Source: Fasciolopsis buskii
Lineage: Eukaryota; Platyhelminthes; Trematoda; Plagiorchiida; Fasciolidae
Direction: 5' to 3'
NCBI GenBank assembly: GCA_008360955.1
Contig: LUCM01008926.1
Coordinates: 17,325-81,324 of the forward strand
DNA length: 64,000 nucleotides
Shown in pieces: positions 11,644-23,221 of this stretch (positions within the stretch are counted from its first letter, which is position 1; each line of letters begins with the position of its first letter). A program made the position numbers and the translations under genes. A model generated the notes under the pieces. It saw nothing but the letters and a program-made list of their open reading frames with translations, had not been told where the DNA came from and searched no databases.

Positions 11644-12000
11644 CTCACCTTCGTGCAAGACCAGAAGCCGGACCTTGGGGATTACCAAGACCCCTCTCAT
11701 ACGGTGGGTGTGGAAGAGATCAGAAAGCCCGCCTACAAACCCCATTTGGTCCATTGCTTCAAATCAATATGACCACCCCAGCATTGGCCACGGGAGCTGC
11801 TCCCCTCGGTCCGTCCCAGAAACGGTTCACCATATCTGTCGGTGGCACATGTGGTGGCTCACGTACCCTCAGACGAGTTCGTACCAGTTCCATGTTGTAT
11901 CCTTCATTGAATCCACAAAATCCTTTTGGGGTTAATCTGGATGCAGCAACTCCTGCACAAATTCCGGGGAAAGAATGTTGGGAGCTTGTGCGTCCACAAG
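11644..12000 (+). CDS. DEPDC5: DEPDC5 exon: conserved linker block
   Basis: The acceptor is 'ttcgggattgtag' and the donor is 'cacaag|gtaagt'. The exon reads HLRARPEAGPWGLPRPLSYG, then GPSQKRFTISVGG and LYPSLNPQNPFGVNLD, ending KECWELVRPQ in phase 1. The pattern RF-x-(I/V)-x-G, NPF and a following (R/K)xxWxxxxP matches the human block that reads approximately GRFHVG, LINPFAPS and RRRWMHTFP. If the exon at 5460-5538 is included, the in-frame start would be 11660 (acceptor 'cgtgcaag'). If it is skipped, 11644 joins directly to the linker exon in frame. Confidence 0.82.
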
Positions 12001-12155
12001 GTAAGTTCTGTTATGCATGTTTATGTCGAATTCGTTGGATGTGTCACGATGCAGCACCAGGTTAAGTTCATTATCTTCTTGTTCCAACATTTTTGAAACA
12101 AATGTTTGACACAAAACACGGTTTTATTTTATCATTTTTCATCTCAATCTCTCAG

Positions 12156-12253
12156 ACGAACGGGGAAAGCCTCTGCCTCCACATCGGGATCTCTTCGGAC
12201 TTTGCACACTGGAATGTCTTCATCTGAGCGCACAAACAGTCAATCTGTCGCAA
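12156..12253 (+). CDS. DEPDC5: DEPDC5 exon: DERGKPLPPHRD block
   Basis: The acceptor is 'tctctcag' and the donor is 'tcgcaa|gtgagt'. In phase with the previous exon it reads DERGKPLPPHRDLFGLCTLE and then CLHLSAQTVNLSQ. It lines up with human VGPSGEAIQIHHQTR, which follows WMHTFP. The intron before it is 155 bases. Confidence 0.85.
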
Positions 12254-12415
12254 GTGAGTGCCAAATTGCAAATTCATTTGCTTTTGCTTAACTGATTTCT
12301 ATCGAATATTCATCCGCCATTGCGCCGTGTTCTATGAATTTTTCACAAGTCCCTCTTCCAATCCAAAAGCCATCACTGCGTTCAGAATATCCTTCATTTG
12401 GTTGATTTTTTTCAG

Positions 12416-12654
12416 GTTTGGGCTGCCTATTTTGGGTTCTTACGTTCCAAACTGAAGCAGTCCGCACCCGGTGGGCCGGGTCAATGTTGCCCCATCACCG
12501 GGATCGGCACCGTGTCGGCCACCACAAGTACACCAACCAGCACAACGATCGCGCCAGTCGTTACTGTCGTTAGTCGTTTGGCCGGACAATTCGAAGATGG
12601 GAGAAAAGCTGCAACTGTCTCTAAAGGCCACGTTTCGCGCGCTACGCTACCCTG
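12416..12654 (+). CDS. DEPDC5: DEPDC5 exon: linker, Thr/Gly-rich
   Basis: The acceptor is 'gatttttttcag' and the donor is 'accctg|gtatgt'. In phase 0 it reads VWAAYFGFLRSKLKQSAPGG, continues with a Thr-rich stretch (TVSATTSTPTSTT) and ends SRATLP. All three forward frames are open over part of this exon, so the frame rests on phase continuity with both neighbours, which is good on each side. It ends in phase 2, and the Trp codon (TGG) is completed by the next exon. Confidence 0.75.
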
Positions 12655-13680
12655 GTATGTACAATTCTATTGTAGAAAATTGCTAGTGAGCTATTGTTTA
12701 TTATGTTTGCTGAGGTGGATTTTGAGGAAATTTATCCAGAATGCTTACGTCCACCTTTTCACTTTACTCTCTTTCAAGTTCTCGTTGTGGTTACTTGTTG
12801 GTCTTGATCATTTGTCCAAGTGTTCTGCCATCGCATCCATGTCGAATTCGATTTCTTGATTGGCTTATTGCTTACCTACTTTTGAGATTTCTCAGTAACT
12901 TTTTTGCTGTGCACCGGGGAGTTTTTTGGACGTAATAAGCCAGCTTAATGAATCCCTGTTGCTCTCGCCTGGTAGTGGCGAAAAATAGGCCAAATATCCT
13001 TGCCATTTCAATTTAACTTTCTCTTTGGTGAGCGGTAGTAGACGACGGCTCTTCTGTCGCCCGGCTCATTTCTACGCCCAATCTATTAAGGCTTTATCTG
13101 TCCCGTCACTGTAAGTCACAGGATCATAGTTACCGATTTTCTCTCACATATACCTTAAAATTATACCACCATGCTCTCTCTCTCTTTCTCCTTCTAGCCA
13201 CACACTTTCAAAGCCATCCAGTATTCTTCGTCCTCGCCAACGTTTGAGGACCGTAGTACAGAACTGGTCGTGCTCACCAATTTCCCGATTCTCTTCTTCT
13301 CCTGTCCCATTTTTGACTGAAACTCAAATCCTTCTCTTATTGGGCACCACACATCTTTAACTTACCAACTACTCTTATTCGCAAAGCAGGTGTTTGTGTT
13401 TGCACGTCAATAAGCTCCTACCTGTCTGTTACTAAATCTTAACTTTTTCATTCGTGAACCTCAACTCATGTGGTTGACACTTCGACTCTCTTCCTTTAGC
13501 CATTACATCTTTATTGTCTATCACTCCCTTTATCCGAAACAACGCTTTGAGCTCTGCACTCAGCGGCAACTGCCACGCAGTACTTGTTGCCCTATGACCC
13601 TCAGAAACGATGGATATTCTTGGCTTCCGTTGCCCCTCAACCTTCCCCTCCAATTCAACATACAATGAAACGCGTAGATC
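12655..13680. other. DEPDC5 intron, unassigned
   Basis: This is the start of a 10.2-kb intron (12655-22886). Short frames occur but none has splice support. From about 13680 the sequence becomes LINE-derived. Confidence 0.5.
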
Positions 13681-14216
13681 CTTGAGACGTCAGTTGACCG
13701 GCAGCAGTGGTCCATAGGTGGATGTAAGTAAATGCAAAAGTCTGTGGTTATCGAAATAGTCGCAACCTTTACCGACTGATTAGGAATACTGGCCCCCGGA
13801 AACCAAGCGTAAGCAAAGATTACGGAATCCGATGGCACACTGCTTCAATCTCAGGAGTGTCGGTTGGCGCGCTGAGCAGAGCACTAGAGAGCAGTTTAGT
13901 TGGCCCACGGACACAGTGGGCCCTTCACTTATGCCCACAAATGAACCAATGTAGGTGTATACCAACCCTCTACCCAAAATAGAGGCGTTGAGGGAGATAG
14001 CCTTTCTTAAAAGGTATAAGGCAAATGAACCACATGAACTGTCGCCATCCTTGTTCACGGGTGGTGATTAAGTTCTAAAAACTGGGATCAACCTAGGTTA
14101 GGAACCAGATTCCTAAGGACTTGTGTGAGTCGGTGATTGGGACGATTTGCGACAAAGATGATGGATACATGTGTGGGAATTAGTTTAGAAGCGTTTCATC
14201 AAAACTGCTGGTGGCA
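13680..14216 (+). mobile_element. Degenerate RTE/CR1-like LINE, reverse-transcriptase region
   Basis: In plus-strand frames with stops one reads GPRKPSVS and, further on, FLKRYKANEPHELSPSLFTG, then a segment that aligns with CKKG-type RT motifs of the related copy at 19.2 kb. These correspond to the stretch of non-LTR reverse transcriptases that runs up to the first RT motifs (typical pattern: rhkApGpDglp...lFk.gGe). Several frameshifts and stops mark it as dead. It is interrupted at 14217 by the tail of a minus-strand LINE. Confidence 0.7.
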
Positions 14217-15565
14217 CTCATCATCATCATTACTGTTCAGCGATAAACAGCAAGGCAACCCTCTCTAACCGCTGCGTTTCCCCCAGAGTTACAGGTTTCT
14301 ATATAAAGCGCGAATATCCAAGACGAACAATAAGTGGACCTACAACGACGGGAAAAGATAAGAATACTACCGCAGACAACATAAGGAACACATTCTAACT
14401 GTACAAACGCACTCTTTCAATCACTCCGATTCCACTGAAAAGGGCAACACGATCCCCACTGTTCGCGGTTCATTGCCATATTGTTCACTGTCTCCAGCCA
14501 ACTAGTTGACGAGTCTTCCGGACCCCAACCACGAAGACGTGAGACATCTACTTTACCTATGTTCGTTGGACATTTTCTCATTCCACGTGGCCACGTCATC
14601 TGCTGACCTCCAGATAGCTTCTTCCACTCTGTGGGAAGAACGCAAAATAGGACACAGTATGGTAGACGTGTGTTCGCCATACGCAACACGTGACCCACGG
14701 TGTTCTGAGAGGCAACCACTAAGGTATTACCATTTCTCCCGCCTCCACAGTTACTCCAACCGCGTCACTTCCATTCCAATCCTGGCACTCTGTTTTAGGC
14801 GTTATGCCCCGACGGATGACAAACAATCTGCCGCTGAAGATACTGGCTATTTTACGGACGCGACTTGATCCGTTGCAGTCTTCACGACCCACACAAATTG
14901 CTTATTATTGGGATCCAGTCTAGAAGGGGCTCGCTTCAGCCTTTTTCAGATTAAGAACCATTCCTACACCGCCATTGGCCCACAGCTCTGAGCTGCTTCG
15001 TCTCCTGAAGTGTGAAGGAAAAATATCCGTGCACGAAAAGATTAGACCGCAGTCGGTTGCAATTACTCTTACACTACGGCGAATCCTAATTTCGTGTTTC
15101 ACTCACGCAGCCGACATTCAATCGAAAGTGGAGTGCCACTGTCAGAGCCCAAACAGGCGCTGTTTGGTCAGCCTGCATTAAAGTGCCGCACATGGAAGGC
15201 GGGCCGGACGATTCAGAGACTGACGAGGCTGGTGAAAAAAGAAGTGATGGAGCTAACGAGCTGGGAAACACTTACTAACACTACCTTGCACAATAAATCG
15301 GATTTGCGAGTGGTCGCGCACGCGTGTTAGCAATGGGAGATACTATTGGGGTAAGGCAGAAGGGGGGCAAAACAGGATTTGGCGTTGGAGGACAGAAGGA
15401 GGACAAGGGTTTTTGGAATTAAAAAGAGAGAACTTCTGAGGCAAGTAGCCATATTACTTAATCCAGTACCCAGGCTCGCAACTTGCGCTCGATGCAATAG
15501 GCCAGCACGGTCTGATTAGCCTGCGCAGACGATCATATGCAGTTTATGGACTAATTTGTAGTTCT
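14217..15565 (-). mobile_element. Internally deleted LINE (non-autonomous derivative), copy 1
   Basis: Read on the minus strand, the 5' part (15565-14920) carries the leader and the start of an endonuclease/exonuclease/phosphatase domain. It then jumps directly, without a reverse transcriptase, to a C-terminal segment (QNTVGHVLRMANTRLPYCVL, WPRGMRKCPTNIGKV, SRLRGWGPEDS at 14719-14417). A 3' UTR ends in a (TGA)n-like tail at about 14217-14235. The C-terminal motifs are those that end RTE/CR1-type LINE ORFs of trematodes. The endonuclease part is broken by many single-base insertions relative to the copy at 32.0-33.5 kb. Confidence 0.75.
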
Positions 15566-15629
15566 TCATACCGCTGAAAACACCCAAGCATTTTTTCCAG
15601 AGTGGCACCCAATACCAAGGATTCCCTCA

Positions 15630-17240
15630 ACCTCAATTATACTCACCCCGTGTCAACCTCCTCTCCAAGTCTAGCCATCTACCACAGTAAACATCAGCAG
15701 TTGTCGAAACCTCCAGGACCAGCGAAGAACATCGTCCAACACGCGACATTACTACCGCTTGTCTCGCAGGCAGTATCCAAATAGAATCTGAACGGCCCCT
15801 ACTGCCAAGTTTAACAATAACACGACTGCTTTTTCAACTTCCAGATGAACTATAGGCCGATGCCACAGCGCTGGCTTCAGTACCACCGCAACGTTAAGCT
15901 GTTCGAGAAATCCCAAGATAGAAGAAATACCACGCGGGGTATTCGTGCCCTCTACCTTTTCGCGACGTTGCCGTCTACATGTCTCGACGCCAAGCAAGAC
16001 AAAGCTCACCCACAGCAGATTGAAACGGTTCCACACTCTCCGTTAGTTCTTGTTTCGCATCAGCACCAAGTTGCACTGCTGTCGTCCCCAGTCCCGTGTA
16101 ACGCATTTGGCACATTGAAGGTGCAAAGCACATGCCAAACTTAGCGTCCGACTTCAAGAGTCTTTCTAATGCGCATTTTGCATGATCCGCAGATTCGGAA
16201 AAGGCACACAACAATTCACTTGCGTAATCTATGGTTCGGCAGTCTTCCCTGCATTTCCCATTTCGATTCCTACATCCTGGAGACCTAAAGCATCTTTCAT
16301 TACCTCGGCCATGACGAAACTTGAACAGAGAACGCGGGTAGATATGCAACACCCTTGTCGAACGAAACTAGTCGGTTCGAATGAATTTGATGGCTCACCT
16401 TATACTCTCACGTGACCGTAGGTAAGCGAGTGCAATTGCATTCGGCAAACATCGGGGTTTACGATACTTTCGTTGGCGTACCCTTCCGGTGGAGAGCCAC
16501 GTTGGAAATTCGCCAGTGGTTCAATCCATTTGACTCGTGAACGCGCCTTTTTCAAAGTTCAGAAAGGGGCATCAACCATTGTTTAGTGCGGCAATTATTT
16601 CTTTCGTTGTGGTCCCGCTTTCGAATTATTCATTGGCCGAGTAAAATATATTGATGGTCGGATCGCACTGTTGACCTGGACGGAAAACCTCGCCGCGCTG
16701 TTCGCGGATATTATAACATGGTTGTGCGCGAATCGATGTCAAACGGCGCAGCGCTGTCAAAGCTAGCACCTTAGTAACTATCGGAATTTACGTAATAGCC
16801 TTTGTTTGATTTCGCGACAGTCACTCCATATGCCCTTCTTGAGATTGGGGTACAATCAGTGACTCATCCCACAGACAACGGAATACACCCCTCGTTCCAA
16901 ATATCATGAAGCAGGGAGGTGAGCGATTTCACCAGGGCTTCTCCATCTAGTTTGAGAAGAACTACTGAAAGGTCATTGGGACCGGCTGCTTTCTCCTACT
17001 TCAGAAATCCAATATTCGACTCGACTCCTGCTTCCGGTCTAGAGGTCGACAGACACTTCCCAAGGATTCGCAGCTGCAGACGTCGGCCTAAGTACGTTAG
17101 CGTGTGGGCAACTGAACTGAGTCTTGAAATGTTCAGCCAAACGGTCCAGCCTTTGTTTTCTACCATGGATGAGCTCTCCATTGCAACCACACGACTTCAT
17201 TAACCGATGTTCGCCGCCTGCCGGTGTCACGTTATAAGCT
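15630..17240 (-). mobile_element. Degenerate LINE, reverse-transcriptase region
   Basis: On the minus strand the region reads, with frame breaks, GRKQRLDRLAEHFKTQFS and NPWEVSVDLPT near 17200-17040. Lower down comes CRTIDYASELLCAFSES near 16200, the position of the RT active-site block (normally YADD; here decayed to YASE). It lies upstream, on the same strand, of the deleted copy at 14.2-15.6 kb and may be the RT of a separate, fuller element whose 5' part is at 17.8-19.2 kb. Confidence 0.65.
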
Positions 17241-17589
17241 TTAAAACAACTCTTTTGATATGTTACTGAAGCAGGCCTCGTTCCTCATCTCCTCGGCTAC
17301 TTGACCCCACCAGTTTTTTTCGCGGGATCCTTTTTTTAAAGCTTTCTCGGCAACTGATGCTGCGACTGTTCGCGACGCAGTTGTTCCCTCCTTGCAGTTA
17401 AGGGAGATGGCATTTTTTGCTCCATTACGATTTCCAGCACCCTTGTGGAGATCCTAATTTCGTTTGATATGGAAAGCTAGATCTAGGACCACAGGCAAAC
17501 TCTGCTACAAATAGTGTTCGCCTCCATTGTTTGATTTGGAGTCCACACTGTCGTCGGAATTCTTAGTTTCATCGGATCAAGTTATTTGT

Positions 17590-19240
17590 TCTAGTTGTTG
17601 CGACAGCCGAGTCAACTGACATTTCGATGGGCCACTGAGTTTGTTGATCTGCTAGTTGATGGCCGTTTTAGGTGCAGGCCAGAATGCGCATTAACACTTA
17701 CGCGTGGTCTAGTACGATTCCAGTTTACTGGGACAGAACGTGCCAACGCGAAGCTACTGGAATATTGGTCGATCTGGGGACTTCAAGACTGCGCATCGAG
17801 GTTAGAGCGCCGATGTCGCCGTTTGCGGACGGCGAACTGCGTTGAAAGTTTGTGCTAGACAGGAATAAGTTATTTGTCCGGCACTAAAATTGCAGAAAGC
17901 CTTTTCCCCCGAATTATATTACCCCACTGGAAGAGGCAAGGCTTTGCCTACACTAAACAGTGCTTCGATGCACTCGTAGTTTTCCAACGTGTGCTTAAAA
18001 TTAACTGCCATCACATACAATGTCAGGACGTTTTTTTGCTCTTCCGAACAGAATGATACAAGTTTCCTCATTTGAAATCGTCTTTTGGCGTATGAGGTGC
18101 CTTGGCAGTCTGTTGGCAGCCTATGCCGAGCTTGACAAGATAACTGTGCTTAACACAGCTATCCTTTTCCAGGACGCGACTGATCCGTGCAGTCTTCACA
18201 AACCGTTTAACCGGGGTCAGTTCTAAAAAGGGCCGCTCCAGACTCATTCCTACTCCACGCTTGACCTACAAGCTTTTAGCTGCTTCGTCTACTGAATTGT
18301 GCAGTAATATCTAATTAACGGATACATCTACGTGCATTGATTTTGGAATTACATTACTTCAAATCCTGATTCGTGTTATCACTTTCTGCCAGCAGACCAT
18401 TTTCGATCGAAGGTGAGTATCTAATGGCCGCCTGCGTGAGAGTGGCGCACATGGTGAAGGAACCGAGATTTCAGAGGGCCGGCGAGGCCAAACCAAAAAA
18501 AAAAAAAAAGAACGTGGAGGAAAATCGAAGTATAGCAGAAGTGAAAAAACTACCTACGTACACACAAATTTACAATGAGCCGCTGCAAGTATCGGCAAGA
18601 TAAGATATTAACAGTGTTGCATGAGAAAGCACAGATGCAAAGGAGATCGGTTGGAGACAGAAAGAAGGAGAACAGGTAATAAAACAGAGAGAAACTCGAG
18701 AAAAAGAGCGTACTTATCCACTTAACCCCAACTTTGCGCCGAATGCCCTGTGAGACAAGCAGCAGTCCTGATTCATCCTGCTGCGCACGACGATGGCAGT
18801 ATGGAATCTATGTGTAGGCGTGTAATCATGGGGAATAATGGACGGGTTAAATAGAAATAGAGGAGATAAACCAAAGGCCCGCAAGCAGAAAATAAAAGAA
18901 AACGGAAATAAGGGTCATAACACCAACAGCCTTTGGTTATGAACGAACAAATAAGACCCGCAAAGAAAGAAGCAGCGGAAAGCAGGACGAGGGAGCTGGG
19001 ACGCACAGCTACAGATCAATTATTTCTTCACTCGTTTACGAGAGCTGCAACTAAGATCACCCGACTGGAGGAACCAGGAAACTACTTCGTCAGGCCTCAT
19101 GCCATTGACTTCCAGGAAACATTTGATTGGATCTTCGGCTTGAGATAAGCCATTTCCTGGTATAGCTAACGTTGGATCATGGGAGGCACGCAAGGTTCCG
19201 TCACACCACGTTTCAAGAGTGTAGTCTCGTTTGTGGCAGA
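17590..19240 (-). mobile_element. Degenerate LINE 5' region and endonuclease start
   Basis: The segments at about 18140-18420 and 18720-19230 match 32500-32780 and 33040-33510 in order (for example 'cttcggcttgagataagcca' and 'ctacttcgtcaggcct' versus 'ctatttcgtcaggcct'). They therefore represent the leader and endonuclease start of the same minus-strand LINE family. The stretch 17640-17790 is shared with bases 14-150 of the window. An A15 run lies at about 18495-18509. No intact frame remains. Confidence 0.6.
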
Positions 19241-20730
19241 GGCCGTTGAGGAACGATAGCTTTTTTTAAAGGTAATAAAGCAACTGAACGGATTGGATAC
19301 TGTCGCATCTTTCTTCAGGAGTAGTTGGCTGCAGGTAACTCGTAAATCAGAGGTCACAAAACTGGGATCAACGTGGCCTAGGAAGATAGGATCTCCTCAA
19401 GGACTTAGGCCCTGTGAGTCGGTGATTGTGCTGATTTGCAAGAAAGGTGATAGATACATGTGTGAAAACTCAGGGGAATTAGTTTAGGAAGCAACACATC
19501 AAAACTGCTGTTGGCACTATCCTCTGCTACTCGCGAAAGGTGTATGAATGAGAACCAGGCCGGTTTTCTTCTCGGTCGGGCTTGCATTAACCAAATTTTC
19601 ATTCTGCGGTAGATCTCGGAAAATAGACATCCCACAGACTCACGGTTTCCGTCTTTTGTGATTTGAAAGCCCCCCCCGCCCCCACAAAATGTATCGACTC
19701 GGCCGATTAGTTTGCAAGTTCTTTTGGCATGCAATTCTCACAGAAGGTTGTACCAGAAAAATTTATTTCACTTATCCAGTCTCCTGTATACGAACAGCCG
19801 AAGCCGCGTTCGCACTTATGGCGATGTTTCGGCGGAATTCACCATTAGAAGTGGTATTCCTCAGAATTGCCCTTTTCCATCTTTCCTCTGAAACTTCGTC
19901 ATTGGGTTAACTATGTTGATAGCCCTATTTTGTCAAGCCTCGTGAAATATTGGACACGTGCCCTATTTATCTAAACAGGAATTTTGTTCTGGCTTTGGAA
20001 TAATAGCAGACGACGTTTGTGCATTACTGAGTTGAGGAAATCAAGTAAACTGCAAGGTTCTTCTTCGGATCGATTCTGAAAGAAGCATGGTAGGTATCTT
20101 TGGGAGATACCTTGCATCTGTTGAAGTTGTAAATTCAGTGTCACACGACCGGATTGGCTGCAAAGCACCCCGAACTGTGTTCTTGTGAGACCCACGTGTG
20201 TGCAGTGGTTGGTATTGATTTCGGTTACCTTTACCGCACGTCAACAGACATCACCATCGCTGTTCTCACCTGGCGGTGATATGTCGATGACAGTTTCCTG
20301 CCGTATGCGGAAATCCCGGTTTTTATTCACTAATTTGATGCATCTATGGCGTCGACACGATGTTCTTTTATCATCTAAATGTTCGGTATTCAAGGTGCAA
20401 TAAGTTTGTTGAGAGCAGATGTGCGATGGACTTTCGGTCTTTTGGCCCCTCGCGAGCTATTGGTAAGGAATACTGTGCGTTGAAAGGACATGCTTATTAG
20501 TTGCTTCAATGGCCCCAGAATTCCTGGCCTCGTTTGCTATGCTTGTTGTTCGAGGCAAATTAATGGTTGGAAGATGGTTCGAAGTGGCCAGTCGATGGAG
20601 CATAGAAAAAAGAAAGTATGATAACTGTAATTAGTGGATTGGCTCACATAGGTGCAGTTAGACTACCGGGTTGGGGTCCACGAGGTCCTTCGGAGCATTG
20701 GTTGGATATACTAAATGATATGGCCTTATT
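19240..20730 (+). mobile_element. Degenerate RTE/CR1-like LINE, RT to C-terminus
   Basis: In broken plus-strand frames I read, in order, CESVIVLICKKGDRYMCENS (RT motif region, 19400), RSYGDVSAEFTIRSGIPQNCPF (19810, in the position of the SG(V)RQGCPLSP block), LRADVRWTFG (20410) and a C-terminal part near 20560-20720 that matches the copy at 55.9 kb. Stops and frameshifts throughout mark it as a dead copy. It is the same family as the fragments at 13.7, 27.6 and 55.6 kb. Confidence 0.7.
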
Positions 20731-22440
20731 CCACGATCTTTAGCGTTCTTGCATTCGAAACCTTTCTCCTTTTATATAGCTTTTGAGTTTACTATTTTGA
20801 AGTCAATATTACATTGTGTCCTCTTTCTGTTTATCAAATTGATGCTGTGGGTTTGCAGCCACAACCAGAACACGTTTTTGCAAGGTCGATCGTTGTCCAT
20901 TCTGTACTGAACGTTTGGTCTTAAGCGATTACTTCTTTTCTATAGCGTTTTCCCGCCCTTCTCACACCCAGTCGGCCCGTCGCCGTCATCAAATCCCCGT
21001 AATTTTCATTTTATCTTTTACTGTTAGTATTTTTCCCTCGGACCTCAAAACTGCGAATCACCCCCAGTTTCGTCCAAATGTAATCTATGGGCTTGTTGTT
21101 TCGCGGATGTTCCCCGCACCCCCTTGTTTTCAAGTGTCGATGTTTCTCTGTTTCGATTACTATTCTTCAGTAGGCCAGTCCAATCCCCAGATCTTTATCG
21201 TCCGTTCCCACTGTCTCAAATGAAGACAACCAGAGCCCATCGGCATAGAGGTTTTCGTTTATTTGTGAACTTATCACATATGTCTAGGTTGCTCTGCTTG
21301 CATTATTGCGCCCGTGCGACTGCCATCATTTCATCAGTTGTCCGGGTCGCGCACTTCACTTGAATTTATTCATGACGTTTTTGTGCAAACCGGGCTACTC
21401 ATCCTGATTGATCGGCCCAGTTCACGATATGGTCTTTTTGTGTATTCGCACTCTTGCTTTCTGATTATGCCACCGTGTCGGCTATCCGCTGGTGGCCAAT
21501 GGGATGACGCAGTCTTACTCTGGTCTCGCTTCTTGCTCTTGCTCGTTGTCTGGCAGCATTGGGCTGCATCTACCTCAGGACAGTGCATTTCGTCAAATCG
21601 CGGGAGAATGCGTTCAAGCTACAGTAATCGAGGATGTTGTTTGCGCCTGAATAAGCAAGGAAGGCGGCCTGGCTTCTAGCGTTTCGGTCGGGATTCCGTA
21701 CTAACAATCTATTTTCCAAATAGGTCTGAGAAATCATTGGACAAAGACTCCTTATTGGCCATTATCCTCAGCCTTCATTCATGCTTCTTTAGAATAAGTA
21801 GAGTGGTTAGCGATGCAAACATTCCATCGTCAATCAAAGTTTTCATGCATGGCGGATCTCCCTCTAGCTTCTGTTATTCCTATGGTCTCTTTCACAACTG
21901 TGTTCGTCAGTGCGCTCCTACTGATCCAACAAGTGACCACCGTTGCTTTTATCCAGACAAGATAACTCTCTTTGTGGTCCCTTCTCGAGTGTTTCAAAGT
22001 TTTCGCCTTCTTGATAATTATGGTCGAACATGCTGTCGGAGGATAGGATCTTCCTACGAGCGCCTCCTGTTGATGAGTTTATTGGCTCATGCATCTAATG
22101 TCATTTTCCCGTATTCCGGTCCTACCATTTCCATCGTCTCGATATCTGCAATCGCCTTTCGGATTGATGGTTGTGCTATTTGTTCGGTGCTGACTGAACA
22201 GTTGGTTGCTATGACTGGAACAGGCTGTAGCTCTCAACAGTGCATTCCTAGATTCGTGTCGCACTGCCACTAGTAGTGATATTAATAGTAACGTCTGCCA
22301 AATTCATTTTCGACCAAACCAGTGTCAGTGTTCAGTATCCTTTTTGTTTCCATTTTTTAGTCTTCCGACTAAAGTAGCCCGCTTTGGTTAGCGTTTCAGT
22401 TAATCCTAGATGATATAGGTGTGTTTTCGGCAACTTCATT
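20731..22440. other. DEPDC5 intron, unassigned; long chance frames
   Basis: Open frames of 121 codons (21314-21679) and 178 codons (21737-22273) exist on the plus strand. Neither has a recognisable motif or splice support, and I regard them as chance frames. Confidence 0.45.
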
Positions 22441-22446
22441 TCGGTA

Positions 22447-22493
22447 CATATATATATATATATATATATATAGATATATATATATATATATAG
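22447..22493. repeat. (TA)n microsatellite
   Basis: About 47 bases of nearly pure TA repeat, with one GA interruption. Confidence 0.95.
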
Positions 22494-22886
22494 TCTAACT
22501 CAAATATTTGACACGACAATTATTTTATCTAACTCCAGAGTACAACACAAGTTTCTTTTTTGCTTTTCCCGACCACTCCTTGCCAATAATACTTCTCCCA
22601 CCAATCAACTTTTGAAATACACAGTATTTCCGATATATGTAACTGTATTAGCCCGAGGAGGCAGCTGCCAAAAACAAGCCTGTTCGCTACGGTCTCGTTC
22701 TCAGTACTGCTACGAGAATTTTCGGTGAATTAGTTGGCTTTCTGTATATTTGTGTGGTTTATTAGTCTGTTGGTGTCATTGCAGGAGAGGTCGTTTGGAA
22801 ACCATTCTGATAATAATGAAAAGTGATAACCATCATTTTCTGTCACTGTTTATTTGTTTTTCTGCATTGTTATTTTCTTTTTCTAG

Positions 22887-22984
22887 GTTGTCTGCTGAAA
22901 CAGCCAGTTCGATGGCGTTGCGCAAACGATCTGAATGTCTGCCCACAGAGTCTGTTCAATTCTTGCAGACCACACTTAAGCCAG
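22887..22984 (+). CDS. DEPDC5: DEPDC5 exon: linker
   Basis: The acceptor is 'ttctttttctag' and the donor is 'aagccag|gttcgt'. The first base completes a Trp codon left open by the exon at 12416-12654. It then reads LSAETASSMALRKRSECLPT and ESVQFLQTTLKP, ending in phase 1. Sequence similarity to the family is not visible; phase agreement on both sides supports it. Confidence 0.62.
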
Positions 22985-23221
22985 GTTCGTCCCTTTCGTT
23001 GCAATCGCTTTGTTCGCATATCGTTTGCCACTCGAATCACCTATCATCATCATCTATTGTTCCTTGAAGAATGAAGTGGTGTTATGGATCAGCAGAATAA
23101 GAAGAGCGTTACGCTGTGGACTTGCAGCTAAATCAGCTTACTGACTAGAATTCGTTCTCTGCCCTCCTACTTTTTCTGTTTTTTTATCTTTTAATTCTTT
23201 TTTTACTAATAAAATAACGAT

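Noticed and set aside
21737..22273. Open frame of 178 codons on the plus strand
   Set aside because: No motif, no splice context and irregular composition. A frame of this length is possible by chance in 64 kb, and it lies in a DEPDC5 intron.
22447..22493. TA tract considered as a replication origin or matrix attachment site
   Set aside because: A simple microsatellite is sufficient explanation, and nothing else supports a functional role.
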